Source: Legionella maioricensis (lineage in GTDB: Bacteria; Pseudomonadota; Gammaproteobacteria; Legionellales; Legionellaceae). Taken from it: DNA of 64,000 nucleotides. The notes under the pieces are model-generated. The model made no database searches, was not told the origin of the DNA, and saw nothing but the letters and a program-made list of their open reading frames with translations. The stretch covers positions 310,001 to 374,000 of the forward strand of contig NZ_JAJKBJ010000001.1 in the NCBI RefSeq assembly GCF_023618015.1, written 5' to 3'. Numbering within the stretch: position 1 is the stretch's first letter; every line of letters begins with the position of its first letter. The translations under genes and the position numbers were made by a program. Shown here in pieces: positions 29,414-39,584 of the stretch.

Positions 29414-30448
29414 CTAAAATAAGGTTTTATTCACGGCTGCCTCATTAGCAATATGACGGGAAATAATATTTTTATTTACTAATTCTGTTAAATGTTGATC
29501 TAAAGTTTGCATTCCTTTAGCTTGTCCAGTCTGAATAGAGGAATACATTTGCGCCACCTTATCCTCTCTAATAAGATTGCGAATTGCTCCGGTACATATC
29601 ATTATTTCCAGAGCAGCAACTCGTCCCCCATTAGTTTTTTTCAATAAGCTTTGCGCTACAACCGCTTGTAATGACTCGGACAACATAGAGCGAACCATTG
29701 ATTTTTCTTCAGCCGGAAATACGTCAATTATCCGGTTGATTGTTTTAGTGGCGGAGTTAGTGTGTAAAGTGCCGAATACCAAATGTCCTGTTTCAGCAGC
29801 AGTCATTGCCAAGCGAATCGTCTCCAGATCGCGTAATTCCCCTACCAGAATAATATCCGGGTCTTCACGCAAAGCAGAACGCAAGGCCGCATTAAAACTT
29901 AAGGTATCTCTATGCACTTCACGTTGGTTTACCAAACATTTTTTACTTTGATGAACAAACTCTATAGGATCTTCGACTGTCAGGATGTGTTCATAGCGTG
30001 AAGAATTTATAAAATCGATGATGGCTGCAAGAGTCGTACTTTTCCCTGAACCAGTAGGCCCAGTGACCAACACCAAACCTCTGGAGAAAGAGGCCATCTC
30101 TTTAAAAATGGGTGGTAAATTCAAATCTTCCATACTTAAAATAGTCGATGGAATGGTTCGAAATACGGCAGCAGCACCACGGGATTGATTGAACGCATTA
30201 ACCCTGAAACGGGCCAGATTAGCAATCTCGAAAGAGAAATCAGTCTCTAAAAACTCTTCAAACTCCTTTCTTTGCCTGTCATTCATGATGTCGTAGATGA
30301 TTTTTATCACATCTTTGTGTTCTAAATCGGGTAAATTGATTTTACGTAAATCCCCATCTACACGAATCATCGGAGGTAATCCTGAGGATATATGCAAATC
30401 CGAAGATTTATTTTTAACAGAAAATGCTAATAACTCTGCTATGTCCAT
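29414..30448 (-). CDS. pilT: Type IV pilus retraction ATPase PilT
   Basis: 344 residues, normal for PilT. Walker A GPTGSGKS (130-137), Asp box with SRYEHILTVEDPIEFVH, Walker B LREDPDIILVGELRD and His box TAAETGHLVFGTLHTNSA are all present (in pieces). The C-terminal AIRNLIREDK segment is the PilT AIRNLIRE motif. It powers pilus retraction and twitching. It is divergent from yggS. Confidence 0.96.
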   Translation of the reverse strand: MDIAELLAFSVKNKSSDLHISSGLPPMIRVDGDLRKINLPDLEHKDVIKIIYDIMNDRQRKEFEEFLETDFSFEIANLARFRVNAFNQSRGAAAVFRTIPSTILSMEDLNLPPIFKEMASFSRGLVLVTGPTGSGKSTTLAAIIDFINSSRYEHILTVEDPIEFVHQSKKCLVNQREVHRDTLSFNAALRSALREDPDIILVGELRDLETIRLAMTAAETGHLVFGTLHTNSATKTINRIIDVFPAEEKSMVRSMLSESLQAVVAQSLLKKTNGGRVAALEIMICTGAIRNLIREDKVAQMYSSIQTGQAKGMQTLDQHLTELVNKNIISRHIANEAAVNKTLF

Positions 30449-30570
30449 GTACCATTATCCCTAATTATTTATTAATTATCCTATTTATTCCCGGGTATAC
30501 CAGGAAAAAATAGATAACTCCTTAATTGTTTCTAGTAGATTAGCTCAGGAAATGATACACAGCAAATATT

Positions 30571-30599
30571 AGACCTCTTGCAGGTTATGCAAGAGGTCT
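30571..30599. repeat. Perfect 12-base hairpin before yggS
   Basis: AGACCTCTTGCA and TGCAAGAGGTCT pair perfectly around a 5-base loop GGTTA, 41 bases before yggS. No T-run follows in either direction; it may be a dispersed palindrome or a 5' leader structure. Confidence 0.5.
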
Positions 30600-30640
30600 A
30601 TTGTTGTATTATCATACCGCTTTAATATATAAATCGTGGA

Positions 30641-31327
30641 ATGAGCATGGGTCTGGAACAAAATTTTAATCATGTGAGACAATTAATTGCGCAAGCTGAG
30701 ATAATCAGCAACAGAAAACCGGGTAGTGTTTTATTATTGGCTGTCAGTAAAAAACAAAGTATTGAAACCATTACGAAAGCGTTTCAATTGGGTGCAACCC
30801 ACTTTGGCGAAAATTATTATCAAGAAGCATTAAATAAAATAAATGCGTTAAAAGATTTACCCATCTCCTGGCACTTTATAGGTCCAATTCAAAGTAATAA
30901 AACTAAAGGTATTGCCACGCATTTTAATTGGGTGCACAGCATTAACCGGATTATAATCGCCAGACAACTTAATGAATACAGACCATCAAATTTGCCCCCG
31001 CTTAATGTGTGTTTGCAAGTCAATTTAGTCGCAGAAGAAACCAAATCGGGAATACTCCCCGAGCAAGCTCGTGAATTAGCTCTGGCGATCAGTCAATTAC
31101 CCCATCTCAAACTGAGAGGGCTTATGACTATTCCTCCACCGCAAAAGGCTCCCGAAGAACAATATCATTTATTGTTACAACTCAATCAATTGATGCATTC
31201 CATCAATCAAGAATCAGGGTTAAAAATGGATACTTTATCCATGGGAATGAGCGATGATTTGATTCCTGCAATCAAAGCAGGCTCTACTATTGTTCGTATA
31301 GGTCGAGCAATTTTTGGCGAACGATAA
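30641..31327 (+). CDS. yggS: PLP homeostasis protein YggS
   Basis: 228 residues of the YggS/COG0325 family: VLLLAVSKKQSIETI with the PLP lysine, GATHFGENYYQEAL, WHFIGPIQSNKTK, CLQVNLVAEETKSGI and LSMGMSDDLIPAIKAGSTIVRIGRAIFG (in pieces). It binds PLP without known catalysis and keeps vitamin B6 and amino acids in balance. ATG 30647 has a better-spaced GGA and is an alternative start. It heads yggS-proC-yggT. Confidence 0.95.
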   Translation: MSMGLEQNFNHVRQLIAQAEIISNRKPGSVLLLAVSKKQSIETITKAFQLGATHFGENYYQEALNKINALKDLPISWHFIGPIQSNKTKGIATHFNWVHSINRIIIARQLNEYRPSNLPPLNVCLQVNLVAEETKSGILPEQARELALAISQLPHLKLRGLMTIPPPQKAPEEQYHLLLQLNQLMHSINQESGLKMDTLSMGMSDDLIPAIKAGSTIVRIGRAIFGER

Positions 31328-31338
31328 GGTATAAGAGC

Positions 31339-32127
31339 ATGAATATCAGTTTTATAGGTTATGGAAATATGGCTAAAGCCATTGCGCGCGGGTTAAGTCA
31401 ACAAGGTTCGTATTCCTTGTCTGCTGCAGCCCCCTCATTAAGTGCAGGTAGAAACAAAGATCAAATTCAGACTCATTACGATAATAAAGAAATAATTAAA
31501 AAAGCAGAAGTTGTCATCCTGGCTGTAAAACCAATGAAAATGAGCTTAATTCTTAACGAAATTACTCCTCTTCTTCCCCCTGATTGTCTTCTTATTTCTG
31601 TTGCCGCGGGCTTGAGTCTGTCCTGGTTCGCCAAACATTGTAAAGCCAATCAGCCGCTTATCCGCACCATGCCTAATACTCCTGCATCTGTTGGACTCGC
31701 AGCAACACCGATGATAGCAAATCAATTTGTAAGTCCAGAACAGAAACGACAAGCAGAATTGATTTTCTCCCAAATTGGAATAACCACCTGGGCAAAAAAT
31801 GAAGACGACATGGATACCTTTACCGCCCTTTCAGGAAGTGGCCCTGCTTATGTTTTTTCATTTTTAGAAGCTATGGTTGAGGCGGCGATTGCCTTGGGTT
31901 TAAAGGAGTCCATTGCCAAAACATTCGTGCTGCAAACCTTTAGTGGCGCATTAAAATTAGCTCAAAACGACGATTTAAGTTTAACCCAGCTAAGAACAAA
32001 GGTAACATCACCAGGAGGGACCACAGCTGCAGCACTCAGTATAATGCATGAACAATTAAATGCCCTGACCCTTGCAGCAATGAGTGCTGCGAAACAGCGT
32101 GCCCATGAATTAGGAACAGTGGAATAA
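31339..32127 (+). CDS. proC: Pyrroline-5-carboxylate reductase
   Basis: 262 residues with a Rossmann motif FIGYGNMAKAIARGL at the N-terminus, RTMPNTPASVG, the ALSGSGPAYVFSFLEAM substrate region and KVTSPGGTTAAAL. It reduces pyrroline-5-carboxylate to proline with NADPH. It begins 11 bases after yggS, a very common pairing. Confidence 0.96.
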   Translation: MNISFIGYGNMAKAIARGLSQQGSYSLSAAAPSLSAGRNKDQIQTHYDNKEIIKKAEVVILAVKPMKMSLILNEITPLLPPDCLLISVAAGLSLSWFAKHCKANQPLIRTMPNTPASVGLAATPMIANQFVSPEQKRQAELIFSQIGITTWAKNEDDMDTFTALSGSGPAYVFSFLEAMVEAAIALGLKESIAKTFVLQTFSGALKLAQNDDLSLTQLRTKVTSPGGTTAAALSIMHEQLNALTLAAMSAAKQRAHELGTVE

Positions 32128-32176
32128 CCCATTTTACCGTTCCCCAAGGTATTTTAAAGTTCCCTAAACAGGAGGA

Positions 32177-32752
32177 ATGATGTCTGGTTTTACTGCGGTA
32201 GGATTTTTTTTATTTTCTTTATTTTTTGGAGTGATCATTTACAGTTTATGGGTTCGTATTGCTTTGCGTTACTTACGAATCAGCTCACTGACTCAGTTCA
32301 GTCAGCTTATTGCCACTATCACTGATCCTTTAGTTAGCCCCTTTCATTTATTTAAACAAAAATATAAACCAGGGCAAAAATATGACTGGGTGGCTTTTGG
32401 CACTTTAATACTGGTTGAATTTATTAAAATAATCACCCTCAGTTTACTGGTGTTTCATGCCATAATACCTGTGGTCTTTATACTACTTTACGTCCTTGCT
32501 GATTTAATTATTCAGCCCTGTAATCTCCTGTTCTACGCTATTCTGATTCGCGTGATTATGAGCTATGTAAATCCTCGCTGGCAACATCCAATAGCGGATT
32601 TTCTGCGTTTATTGACTGAACCATTATTAATTCTGGGCAGAAAAATTATTCCTGATATTTCCGGTTTTGATTTTTCTCCTATTATCATGATGATCATATT
32701 AAAAATTATTACCTTATTTATCAGTGCTTCCTTACCATGGAATCTCTTATAG
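32177..32752 (+). CDS. yggT: YggT family membrane protein
   Basis: 191 residues with two YGGT repeats, each a pair of membrane helices: IYSLWVRIALRYLRIS ... ITDPLVSPFHLFK and CNLLFYAILIRVIMSYVNP ... LTEPLLILGRKIIPDISGFDFSPII (in pieces). AGGAGG precedes the ATG closely. Suggested roles of the family include membrane organisation and osmotic tolerance. Third gene of the yggS-proC operon. Confidence 0.92.
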   Translation: MMSGFTAVGFFLFSLFFGVIIYSLWVRIALRYLRISSLTQFSQLIATITDPLVSPFHLFKQKYKPGQKYDWVAFGTLILVEFIKIITLSLLVFHAIIPVVFILLYVLADLIIQPCNLLFYAILIRVIMSYVNPRWQHPIADFLRLLTEPLLILGRKIIPDISGFDFSPIIMMIILKIITLFISASLPWNLL

Positions 32753-32810
32753 AGCGTAGTGAATTAAAAAGGACTATAATTGAATTGTACGGAACTGACT
32801 GGATGGACAT

Positions 32811-33371
32811 ATGAACATTAAATCTATATATGGTTTAGTCTTGTTAGGTTTGCCTTTCAGCCTTATGGCGGATCAATCCTTTTATTGTCCTCAAAATCAT
32901 GCCTATATCAATGTTGGGATGTCTCCTAACGAGGTTATTGCCGCTTGTGGCCAACCTTTAAGTCAACAAGACTCAAATCAACCTATTATGCAAAGAATTC
33001 CTGTGCAACAATTAATTTATAATAATCAGGGTGCTGCAACCGCTTTTTATGGGGTATGGAACGTACCAACAGGAAATGGAGGCACGCAATTACAAGTAGA
33101 TGTAGTGAATAGTAGAGTTAAAGGAATTAAAGTCAATGGTTCTGACTCGAATGCTTTTTCCATTTGCAACGGAGCTAATATTCAAGTAGGTGATCCGGTC
33201 GGTAAGGTCTATGGTTCTTGTGGCAGTCCTTCTGTCGTGAACAATACTTTTATTAACCAAATAGTCCCTACAGCCCAAAAACCGCAAATTTGGATTTATC
33301 AACCAGGACAATATCAACCTACTGTTTCCTTGACTTTTGTCGATGGCAAACTACAATCCATCAACAAATAA
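32811..33371 (+). CDS. Exported DUF2845-type protein
   Basis: 186 residues with a signal peptide (SIYGLVLLGLPFSLMA, cut near residue 19) and two related halves: SFYCPQNHAYINVGMSPNEVIAACGQPL and FSICNGANIQVGDPVGKVYGSCGSP (in pieces), each with Cys, VG and CG-P spacing as in DUF2845/SmpA-like repeats. Disulphides in the periplasm are likely. Function not known. A small ORF follows 17 bases later. Confidence 0.75.
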   Translation: MNIKSIYGLVLLGLPFSLMADQSFYCPQNHAYINVGMSPNEVIAACGQPLSQQDSNQPIMQRIPVQQLIYNNQGAATAFYGVWNVPTGNGGTQLQVDVVNSRVKGIKVNGSDSNAFSICNGANIQVGDPVGKVYGSCGSPSVVNNTFINQIVPTAQKPQIWIYQPGQYQPTVSLTFVDGKLQSINK

Positions 33372-33388
33372 TTGAGGATCTAACTTAA

Positions 33389-33670
33389 ATGGCTGAAACT
33401 GTAGACGATATCACTATTTCTTTTAGTGAAAATGGAACTGAAACGACTAAAGAGCTTGATAAACAAGTATTAACCAAGGGGGCTTGGACTACTATTATGT
33501 TTAAATATCAAGACTGGGATAATGCTAAAAATGATTATGGGCCTGTTAAATATTCTATTAGACGTTATCAAAAAAGAAATAATCAATATTGGCAAAAATC
33601 CAAGTTCAATATCTCCAGTGCTGATCAAGCCCAAAAAATTGTTGATATTCTAAATGAGTGGCTGAAATAA
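33389..33670 (+). CDS. Conserved-looking small hypothetical protein
   Basis: 93 residues, soluble, rich in aromatic and charged residues (TKGAWTTIMFKYQDWDNAKN, YSIRRYQKRNNQYWQKSKF). The pattern suggests a beta-rich fold. GAGGATCTAAC precedes the ATG. I recognise no family. It probably shares a transcript with the DUF2845 gene. Confidence 0.7.
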   Translation: MAETVDDITISFSENGTETTKELDKQVLTKGAWTTIMFKYQDWDNAKNDYGPVKYSIRRYQKRNNQYWQKSKFNISSADQAQKIVDILNEWLK

Positions 33671-33689
33671 TCATTCACCGATCCGAAGA

Positions 33690-33845
33690 AATATCCACGT
33701 CATCTCGCACAATCCCACGTCATCTCGAGCGCTAGCGAGAGATCTCCTGACCTAAGCACTGCGCCCAGTTTTGGAGATCCCTCACTTCGTTCGGGATGAC
33801 GTAATAGTTCGGATGACGTAGTAGTTCGAATGACGGGGTACTTCT
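33690..33845 (-). repeat. Single copy of the array repeat, opposite orientation
   Basis: It carries CATCTCGAGCGCTAGCGAGAGATCTCC and GGAGATCCCTCACTTCGTTCGGGATGACG (given here in outline), the inverted form of the core in the array at 35791-37031. It lies just past the 3' end of the protease gene. Confidence 0.75.
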
Positions 33846-33885
33846 ACGGCATTTAGACCTTACAAAGCCTAGAGCCTTCCCTTCC

Positions 33886-35568
33886 TTACAAATAACACCC
33901 TACCCCATCATAACCAACGACATGACACTCTTTAAAAGCTGTTTGATCTAATTGATAACTCACCGAACCGTAATAAGCCAGAATTTTTCCGTCTTTAGTT
34001 TTTTCTATGTGGGGATGCAGATAATTTTCTTCAGACTCGCACCCCAATTGAGTTGGTATCCACACTGCATTTTCAGAGTTTATTTTACTGTCTCCTGGCT
34101 GAAACATCATCTGGCCACAGGATTTGGTTGTCAAAGCAACTTTTGCCGGAGCAGAGAATAATACATCATAGCCATTCAGTGCTGTTTTCACCGCACTCTC
34201 AGCATCCAATATACCATGTCCACAGGGTTTTCTTCCTACGCAGGATTTATTGGTATCATTGGTTCTACCAAAGTCATGGGTCGTCATATAAAGAATTTGC
34301 TCGACTTGCTCTGCTTTTAAATTATTATTAATCGCGTAAATTAACCCTGCCACTCCCGCAACATGGGGAGAAGCCATACTGGTTCCCTGATAAAAATCAA
34401 ATCCTGAAGAATTATATCCTCCACCCGGATTTACTGTAGATAGAATCCCCCCAGCAGCTCCATATCGTTTATCACCACCAGGAGCAGCCAAGGTAACACT
34501 TGGTCCGTAGTTAGAAAAATAAGACCTTAATCCTTCAGGTCCAGTAGAGGCAATCTTAATCGTGCCATTGCATACTGCAGGGGCATTATAATGCTCCCAA
34601 ACATTATCATTACCAGCAGCGACAGCGAGTACAGCACCTTTTTTGCGCGCGAAAAATACAGCTTCCTGCAGTGCTTCATCACAGTAATCTATTTCCTTAC
34701 CTGGTTCTAAATCAACACCGAAACTCATATTTAGTACTCTCGCAGGATACATATTTTTAGGAATCCCAGGCACATCTGCACCAACAGACCAATAAATTCC
34801 ATTGACCACCGCACTTTCATAAAACATTCCTGTTTCACCAGGAATTTTAACCGTTAATATTTTTAAATCTTCACCAACACCATTCATCACATGCCCATAA
34901 CCTGCAATAGTCCCGGCAACATGAGTTCCATGATAAGACTTGGTTTCGTCTGTTAAATTATTGTTATTACCAGCAAAATTCCATCCCCAAACCTGTCCAT
35001 TCTTATCTTTTAACAAGTTATTTTCCAAACTCTCATTAAGAGCAATACCTGTATCTAATACTGCGACGACAATAGGTTTTTTTGATGATCCTGACGTATA
35101 AGCCCAGGCACCGTCTCTTAATCCCGACTTGGATTCCAGCATAATTCCGCCCGGAGGCGCGAATTCGTCCCATTGACTATCATGGGACAGCAACTCACCA
35201 AGGCTTTTACTGATAGATGGATCGGGCACTGGTTTAAAATAACCTATTCTATCTTTAACTGCATAAAGCACATTGGGATTGTTGCGTAGCTGATTTAATA
35301 TCAGGGAGGTTGCATCCTGATCCTTAACATTTTTTAAATCAGAATTGGAACTATCTAAAATTACTGAATAAGCCCCATTAGCCATGGGATTCAGTTCTTT
35401 TACTGGTAATTGAGTAGCATGAATAATTTGCGACTTTAATGCAGACGCTGATTGATTTTGCTGTTTGTATTTTATAATAACTCTTATAGTTTCATTATCA
35501 GGTGAAGCAAAAAGAGCATGTGATAATGACAAAAGGCTTAACGCCATAATCCCTTTTTTTGAAACCAT
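33886..35568 (-). CDS. Secreted subtilisin-like serine protease (S8)
   Basis: 560 residues with a signal peptide (MALSLLSLSHALFA, cut near residue 21) and an inhibitor-I9-like propeptide (about 25-110). The S8 triad is complete: D172 in VVAVLDTGIA, H213 in YHGTHVAGT, S397 in GTSMASPHVAG, with oxyanion N320 in AVAAGND. The last 90 residues have several Cys (KSCGQMMF, GCESEEN, ECHVVGYDGVGCYL) that may form disulphides. Secretion to the periplasm or, through type II secretion, outside the cell is likely. Related repeats flank the gene on both sides. Confidence 0.92.
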   Translation of the reverse strand: MVSKKGIMALSLLSLSHALFASPDNETIRVIIKYKQQNQSASALKSQIIHATQLPVKELNPMANGAYSVILDSSNSDLKNVKDQDATSLILNQLRNNPNVLYAVKDRIGYFKPVPDPSISKSLGELLSHDSQWDEFAPPGGIMLESKSGLRDGAWAYTSGSSKKPIVVAVLDTGIALNESLENNLLKDKNGQVWGWNFAGNNNNLTDETKSYHGTHVAGTIAGYGHVMNGVGEDLKILTVKIPGETGMFYESAVVNGIYWSVGADVPGIPKNMYPARVLNMSFGVDLEPGKEIDYCDEALQEAVFFARKKGAVLAVAAGNDNVWEHYNAPAVCNGTIKIASTGPEGLRSYFSNYGPSVTLAAPGGDKRYGAAGGILSTVNPGGGYNSSGFDFYQGTSMASPHVAGVAGLIYAINNNLKAEQVEQILYMTTHDFGRTNDTNKSCVGRKPCGHGILDAESAVKTALNGYDVLFSAPAKVALTTKSCGQMMFQPGDSKINSENAVWIPTQLGCESEENYLHPHIEKTKDGKILAYYGSVSYQLDQTAFKECHVVGYDGVGCYL

Positions 35569-35790
35569 CCTTCAATCTCCTTATTAAAGTCTTTGGCGAA
35601 CTATCCATAGGTATCAACTATACGTTACACCTTTAGAAATAAAATCGCAAAAGGGAAGGAGATAGGAAACACTAATTTTTCCGTCATGAAACATAGACTA
35701 AGTTGTGATGACTTAGGGATAGTCAGCATTTTTAAATGCAACCAGGAAAAGGCGTAAGGTTAAACCTAACCTCAGAATGGGAATTGCTAT
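35569..35790. other. Protease upstream region
   Basis: About 220 bases between the protease start and the repeat array. It must hold the protease promoter, but no clear sigma70 boxes or binding sites were found. Confidence 0.35.
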
Positions 35791-37031
35791 TCCGAAGACA
35801 GTGAGGGAGCTCCAAATGGAGGCTCGGTGCCCATGCCGGGAGATCTCTCGCTGGCGCTCGAGATGACGTGGCATCCATTGGAGAAGTGTCTTGTCATTCG
35901 AGCAATACTACGTCAATCCCGAACCTAGTGAGGGATCTCCAAATGGAGGCTCGGTGCCCATGCCAGGAGATCTCTCGCTGGCGCTCGAGATGACGTGGTA
36001 TCCATTGGAGAAGTGTCTTGTCATTCGAGCAATACTACGTCAATCCCGAACCTAGTGAGGGATCTCCAAATAGAGGATCGGTGCCCATGCCAGGAGATCT
36101 CTCGCTGATGCTCGAGATGACGTGGCATCCATTGGAGAAGTGTCTTGTCATTCGAGCAATACTACGTCAATCCCGAACCTAGTGAGGGATCTCCAAATGG
36201 AGGCTCGGTGCCCATGCCAGGAGATCTCTCGCTGGCGCTCGAGATGACGTGGTATCCATTGGAGAAGTGTCTTGTCATTCGAGCAATACTACGTCAATCC
36301 CGAACCTAGTGAGGGATCTCCAAATAGAGGATCGGTGCCCATGCCAGGAGATCTCTCGCTGATGCTCGAGATGACGTGGCATCCATTGGAGAAGTGTCTT
36401 GTCATTCGAGCAATACTACGTCAATCCCGAACCTAGTGAGGGATCTCCAAATGGAGGCTCGGTGCCCATGCCAGGAGATCTCTCGCTGGCGCTCGAGATG
36501 ACGTGGTATCCATTGGAGAAGTGTCTTGTCATTCGAGCAATACTACGTCAATCCCGAACCTAGTGAGGGATCTCCAAATAGAGGCTCGGTGCCCACGCCA
36601 GGAGATCTCTCGCTGGCGCTCGAGATGACGTGGCATCCATTGGAGAAGTGTCTTGTCATTCGAGCAATACTACGTCATCCCGAACGTAGTGAGGGATCTC
36701 CAAATAGAGGCTCGGTGCCCATGCCAGGAGATCTCTCGCTGATGCTCGAGATGACGTGGCATCCATTGGAGAAGTGTCTTGTCATTCGAGCAATACTACA
36801 TCATCTCGAACGTAGTGAGGGATCTCCAAATGGAGGCTCGGTGCCCATGCCAGGAGATCTCTCGCTAGCGCTCGAGATGACGTGGCATCCATTGGAGAAG
36901 TGTCTTGTCATTCGAGCAATACTACGTCATCCCGAACGTAGTGAGGGATCTCCAAATGGAGGCTCGGTACCCATGCCAGGAGATCTCTCGCTGGCGCTCG
37001 AGATGACGTGGCATTGTTCAAGATGACGTGG
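35791..37031 (+). repeat. Ten-copy tandem array, 126/127-bp unit
   Basis: GTGTCTTGTCATTCGAGCAA recurs at 35886, 36013, 36140, 36267, 36394, 36521, 36648, 36774 and 36900: steps of 127 six times, then 126 twice. Counting cores, there are ten copies, the first and last partial or divergent. Each core is an imperfect palindrome (ACGTCATCCCGAACGTAGTG near one end, CGCTCGAGATGACGT near the other). Copies 2-6 alternate between two variants (AATGGAGGCTC/GTGGTATCC and AATAGAGGATC/GTGGCATCC), making a 254-bp higher-order repeat. The open frame inside (products with ERSEGS) is an artefact of the repeat. Confidence 0.95.
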
Positions 37032-37055
37032 TATGTGCAAATGTAGTGTTTAAAT

Positions 37056-38381
37056 TTAATAACGATAATGATCCGGTTTATAAGGCCCCTTTTTATTCAC
37101 CCCAATATATTGAGCCTGTTCATCCCTTAATTCAGTTAATTTGGCGCCAATACGACTTAAATGTAAACGAGCCACTTTTTCATCCAATAATTTGGGAAGC
37201 ACGTAAACCTGATGTTCATACTGACTTGAATTTTGAAATAACTCAATTTGTGCCAATACCTGATTAGTAAAGGAAGCGGACATTACAAAACTAGGATGAC
37301 CAGTAGCACAACCTAAATTAACCAGGCGACCTTCAGCCAACACGATAAGACGCTTGCCATCAGGAAATATGACATGATCAACTTGGGGTTTTATATTCTC
37401 CCATTTGTATTGTTTCAAACTTTGAATATCAATCTCAGAATCAAAATGGCCAATATTACATAATATTGCCTGATTACGCATACGCTTCATATGTTCCAGA
37501 GTAACTACATGATAATTACCTGTTGCTGTAACCACAATATCCACTTGTTCAGCCACATCATCGAGAGTGACTACTCTATACCCCTCCATTGCTGCCTGAA
37601 GAGCACAAATAGGATCAATTTCTGCGATCAAAACGGAAGCACCCTGTCCACGTAATGCTTGTGCACATCCCTTACCCACATCACCATAGCCCAAAATCAG
37701 AGCCACTTTACCAGCAATCATAACGTCGGTTGCCCGTTTTAAGCCATCTAATAAAGATTCCCGGCAACCATAGAGGTTATCAAATTTGGATTTGGTAACT
37801 GCATCATTTACGTTAATCGCAGGAACTTTTAAAAGCCGCTGCTTTGCCATTTCATACAATCTGGCAACACCTGTAGTTGTTTCTTCTGAAACGCCTTTAA
37901 TCGCGGACAAAAGCTGAGGATACTTTTGATGAACGACTTGGGTTAAATCGCCACCATCATCTAATAGTAAATTGGGACTCCATCCCTCGCGGCCACTTAA
38001 AGTTTGCTCAACACACCACCAATACTCCTCCTCTGTTTCACCCTTCCAGGCAAACACAGGGATATTTTTTGCTGCAATTGCCGCAGCAGCATGATCTTGA
38101 GTCGAAAATATATTACAGGATGACCAGCGAACTTCAGCCCCTAAAGCAAGCAGCGTTTCAATCAAGACCGCAGTTTGAATAGTCATGTGCAGACAACCAG
38201 CAATTCTTGCTCCTTTTAAAGGTTGCTTTGCAGCAAATTCCGCCCGTAATCCCATTAAACCAGGCATTTCGGTTTCTGCTATAGCAATCTCTTTACGCCC
38301 CCAGTCAGCTAAAGACATATCAGCTACTTTATAATCATGGAAGCTCTTCACTTGAGCCGCTGTGTCATCAACTAAGTTCAT
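37056..38381 (-). CDS. ahcY: Adenosylhomocysteinase
   Basis: 441 residues, normal for the family. Motifs: [49 protein letters not shown] with the NAD-proximal Lys/Asp, [15 protein letters not shown] (NAD Rossmann loop) and the C-terminal [12 protein letters not shown] that reaches into the partner subunit. It splits S-adenosylhomocysteine into adenosine and homocysteine. It starts 19 bases after metK, so both halves of the methyl cycle are together. Confidence 0.97.
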   Translation of the reverse strand: MNLVDDTAAQVKSFHDYKVADMSLADWGRKEIAIAETEMPGLMGLRAEFAAKQPLKGARIAGCLHMTIQTAVLIETLLALGAEVRWSSCNIFSTQDHAAAAIAAKNIPVFAWKGETEEEYWWCVEQTLSGREGWSPNLLLDDGGDLTQVVHQKYPQLLSAIKGVSEETTTGVARLYEMAKQRLLKVPAINVNDAVTKSKFDNLYGCRESLLDGLKRATDVMIAGKVALILGYGDVGKGCAQALRGQGASVLIAEIDPICALQAAMEGYRVVTLDDVAEQVDIVVTATGNYHVVTLEHMKRMRNQAILCNIGHFDSEIDIQSLKQYKWENIKPQVDHVIFPDGKRLIVLAEGRLVNLGCATGHPSFVMSASFTNQVLAQIELFQNSSQYEHQVYVLPKLLDEKVARLHLSRIGAKLTELRDEQAQYIGVNKKGPYKPDHYRY

Positions 38382-38400
38382 TAGAATATCCTTATTAGAA

Positions 38401-39549
38401 TTAGAGTGCTTTGCTTAATGCAGTTACCTTATCTAAACGCTCCCAGGGAAAATGATCTCTTCCATAATGACCATAAGTTGCTGTCTCTTTGTAAATGGGA
38501 CGAAGCAAATCATGATGGTCAATAATTCCTTGTGGCGTTAAATCAAAATGAGTATGAATTAAATCAATAATTTCACTATTTTTTAAGCGTCCAGTACCAA
38601 ACGTTTCAACGAAAATTGACGTGGGTTCTGCTATGCCTATAGCATAGGACACTTGGATCTCACATTTATCAGCCAAACCTGCCGCTACTATATTTTTAGC
38701 TACATGTCTGGCCGCATAAGCCGCGGATCGATCAACTTTTGATGGATCTTTACCGGAGAAGCAACCTCCTCCATGCCTGGCCATCCCACCATAGGTATCC
38801 ACTATAATTTTACGGCCGGTTAAACCGCAATCGCCTAAGGGACCACCAATAACAAAACGCCCAGTCGGATTTATAAAGTAACGTGTTTTTGCTGTTAGCC
38901 ATTCAGCAGGCAGTATTTTTTTAATAATTTCTTCACGAACAGCTTCAGTTAAATCGTCATAAGTTACATCGGGTGCATGTTGAGTAGAAAACACTACAGT
39001 ATCTACTTCTACTGGCATACCTTGATCATATTTTAAAGTCAATTGACATTTCGCATCAGGTCTTAACCAAGGCAATGCCCCTGATTTACGCATGCTTGCT
39101 TGTTTTTCCATCAAGCGATGTGCATAGGCAATAGGAGCTGGCATGAATACATCTGTTTCACGACTGGCATAACCGAACATTAAGCCCTGATCTCCTGCCC
39201 CCAGAATTTTAGTTTTTTGATTATCAACCCCTTGAGCAATATCGGTCGATTGTTTGCCAATAGCAGAAAGTACGGCGCAAGACTCCCAGTCAAAACCCAT
39301 TTGGGAGCTATTATAGCCTATATCTTTAATTACATGGCGGGTAATTTCCTCTACGTCAACCCAAGCCTTGGTCGTAATTTCTCCTCCTACCAGAACCATA
39401 CCGGTTTTAACAAAAACTTCGCATGCAACTCGCGCAGCAGGATCTTGAGCTAAAATAGCGTCTAAAACGGCATCAGAAATTTGATCCGCTATCTTATCCG
39501 GATGCCCCTCAGAAACGGATTCGGAGGTAAAAACATGGCATTCATTCAT
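38401..39549 (-). CDS. metK: S-adenosylmethionine synthase
   Basis: 382 residues with [24 protein letters not shown] at the N-terminus, [36 protein letters not shown] and [20 protein letters not shown] (in pieces), all MetK hallmarks. It makes SAM from ATP and methionine. It is followed by ahcY and starts 35 bases after carA. Confidence 0.97.
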   Translation of the reverse strand: MNECHVFTSESVSEGHPDKIADQISDAVLDAILAQDPAARVACEVFVKTGMVLVGGEITTKAWVDVEEITRHVIKDIGYNSSQMGFDWESCAVLSAIGKQSTDIAQGVDNQKTKILGAGDQGLMFGYASRETDVFMPAPIAYAHRLMEKQASMRKSGALPWLRPDAKCQLTLKYDQGMPVEVDTVVFSTQHAPDVTYDDLTEAVREEIIKKILPAEWLTAKTRYFINPTGRFVIGGPLGDCGLTGRKIIVDTYGGMARHGGGCFSGKDPSKVDRSAAYAARHVAKNIVAAGLADKCEIQVSYAIGIAEPTSIFVETFGTGRLKNSEIIDLIHTHFDLTPQGIIDHHDLLRPIYKETATYGHYGRDHFPWERLDKVTALSKAL

Positions 39550-39584
39550 TACATATCCCTCTAAACTATGAAGTTGGGCACCCC

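Noticed and set aside
36526..37026. 166-codon open frame inside the repeat array
   Set aside because: It follows the repeat period, with products of the ERSEGS type, and has no ribosome site; it is an artefact of a repeat whose length is near a multiple of three.
35791..37031. CRISPR array
   Set aside because: Units of 126/127 bases are repeated whole, with no unique spacers and no cas genes.
38382..38400. SAH riboswitch before ahcY
   Set aside because: Only 19 bases separate metK from ahcY, too few for the aptamer; the 35 bases before metK are also too short for a SAM riboswitch.
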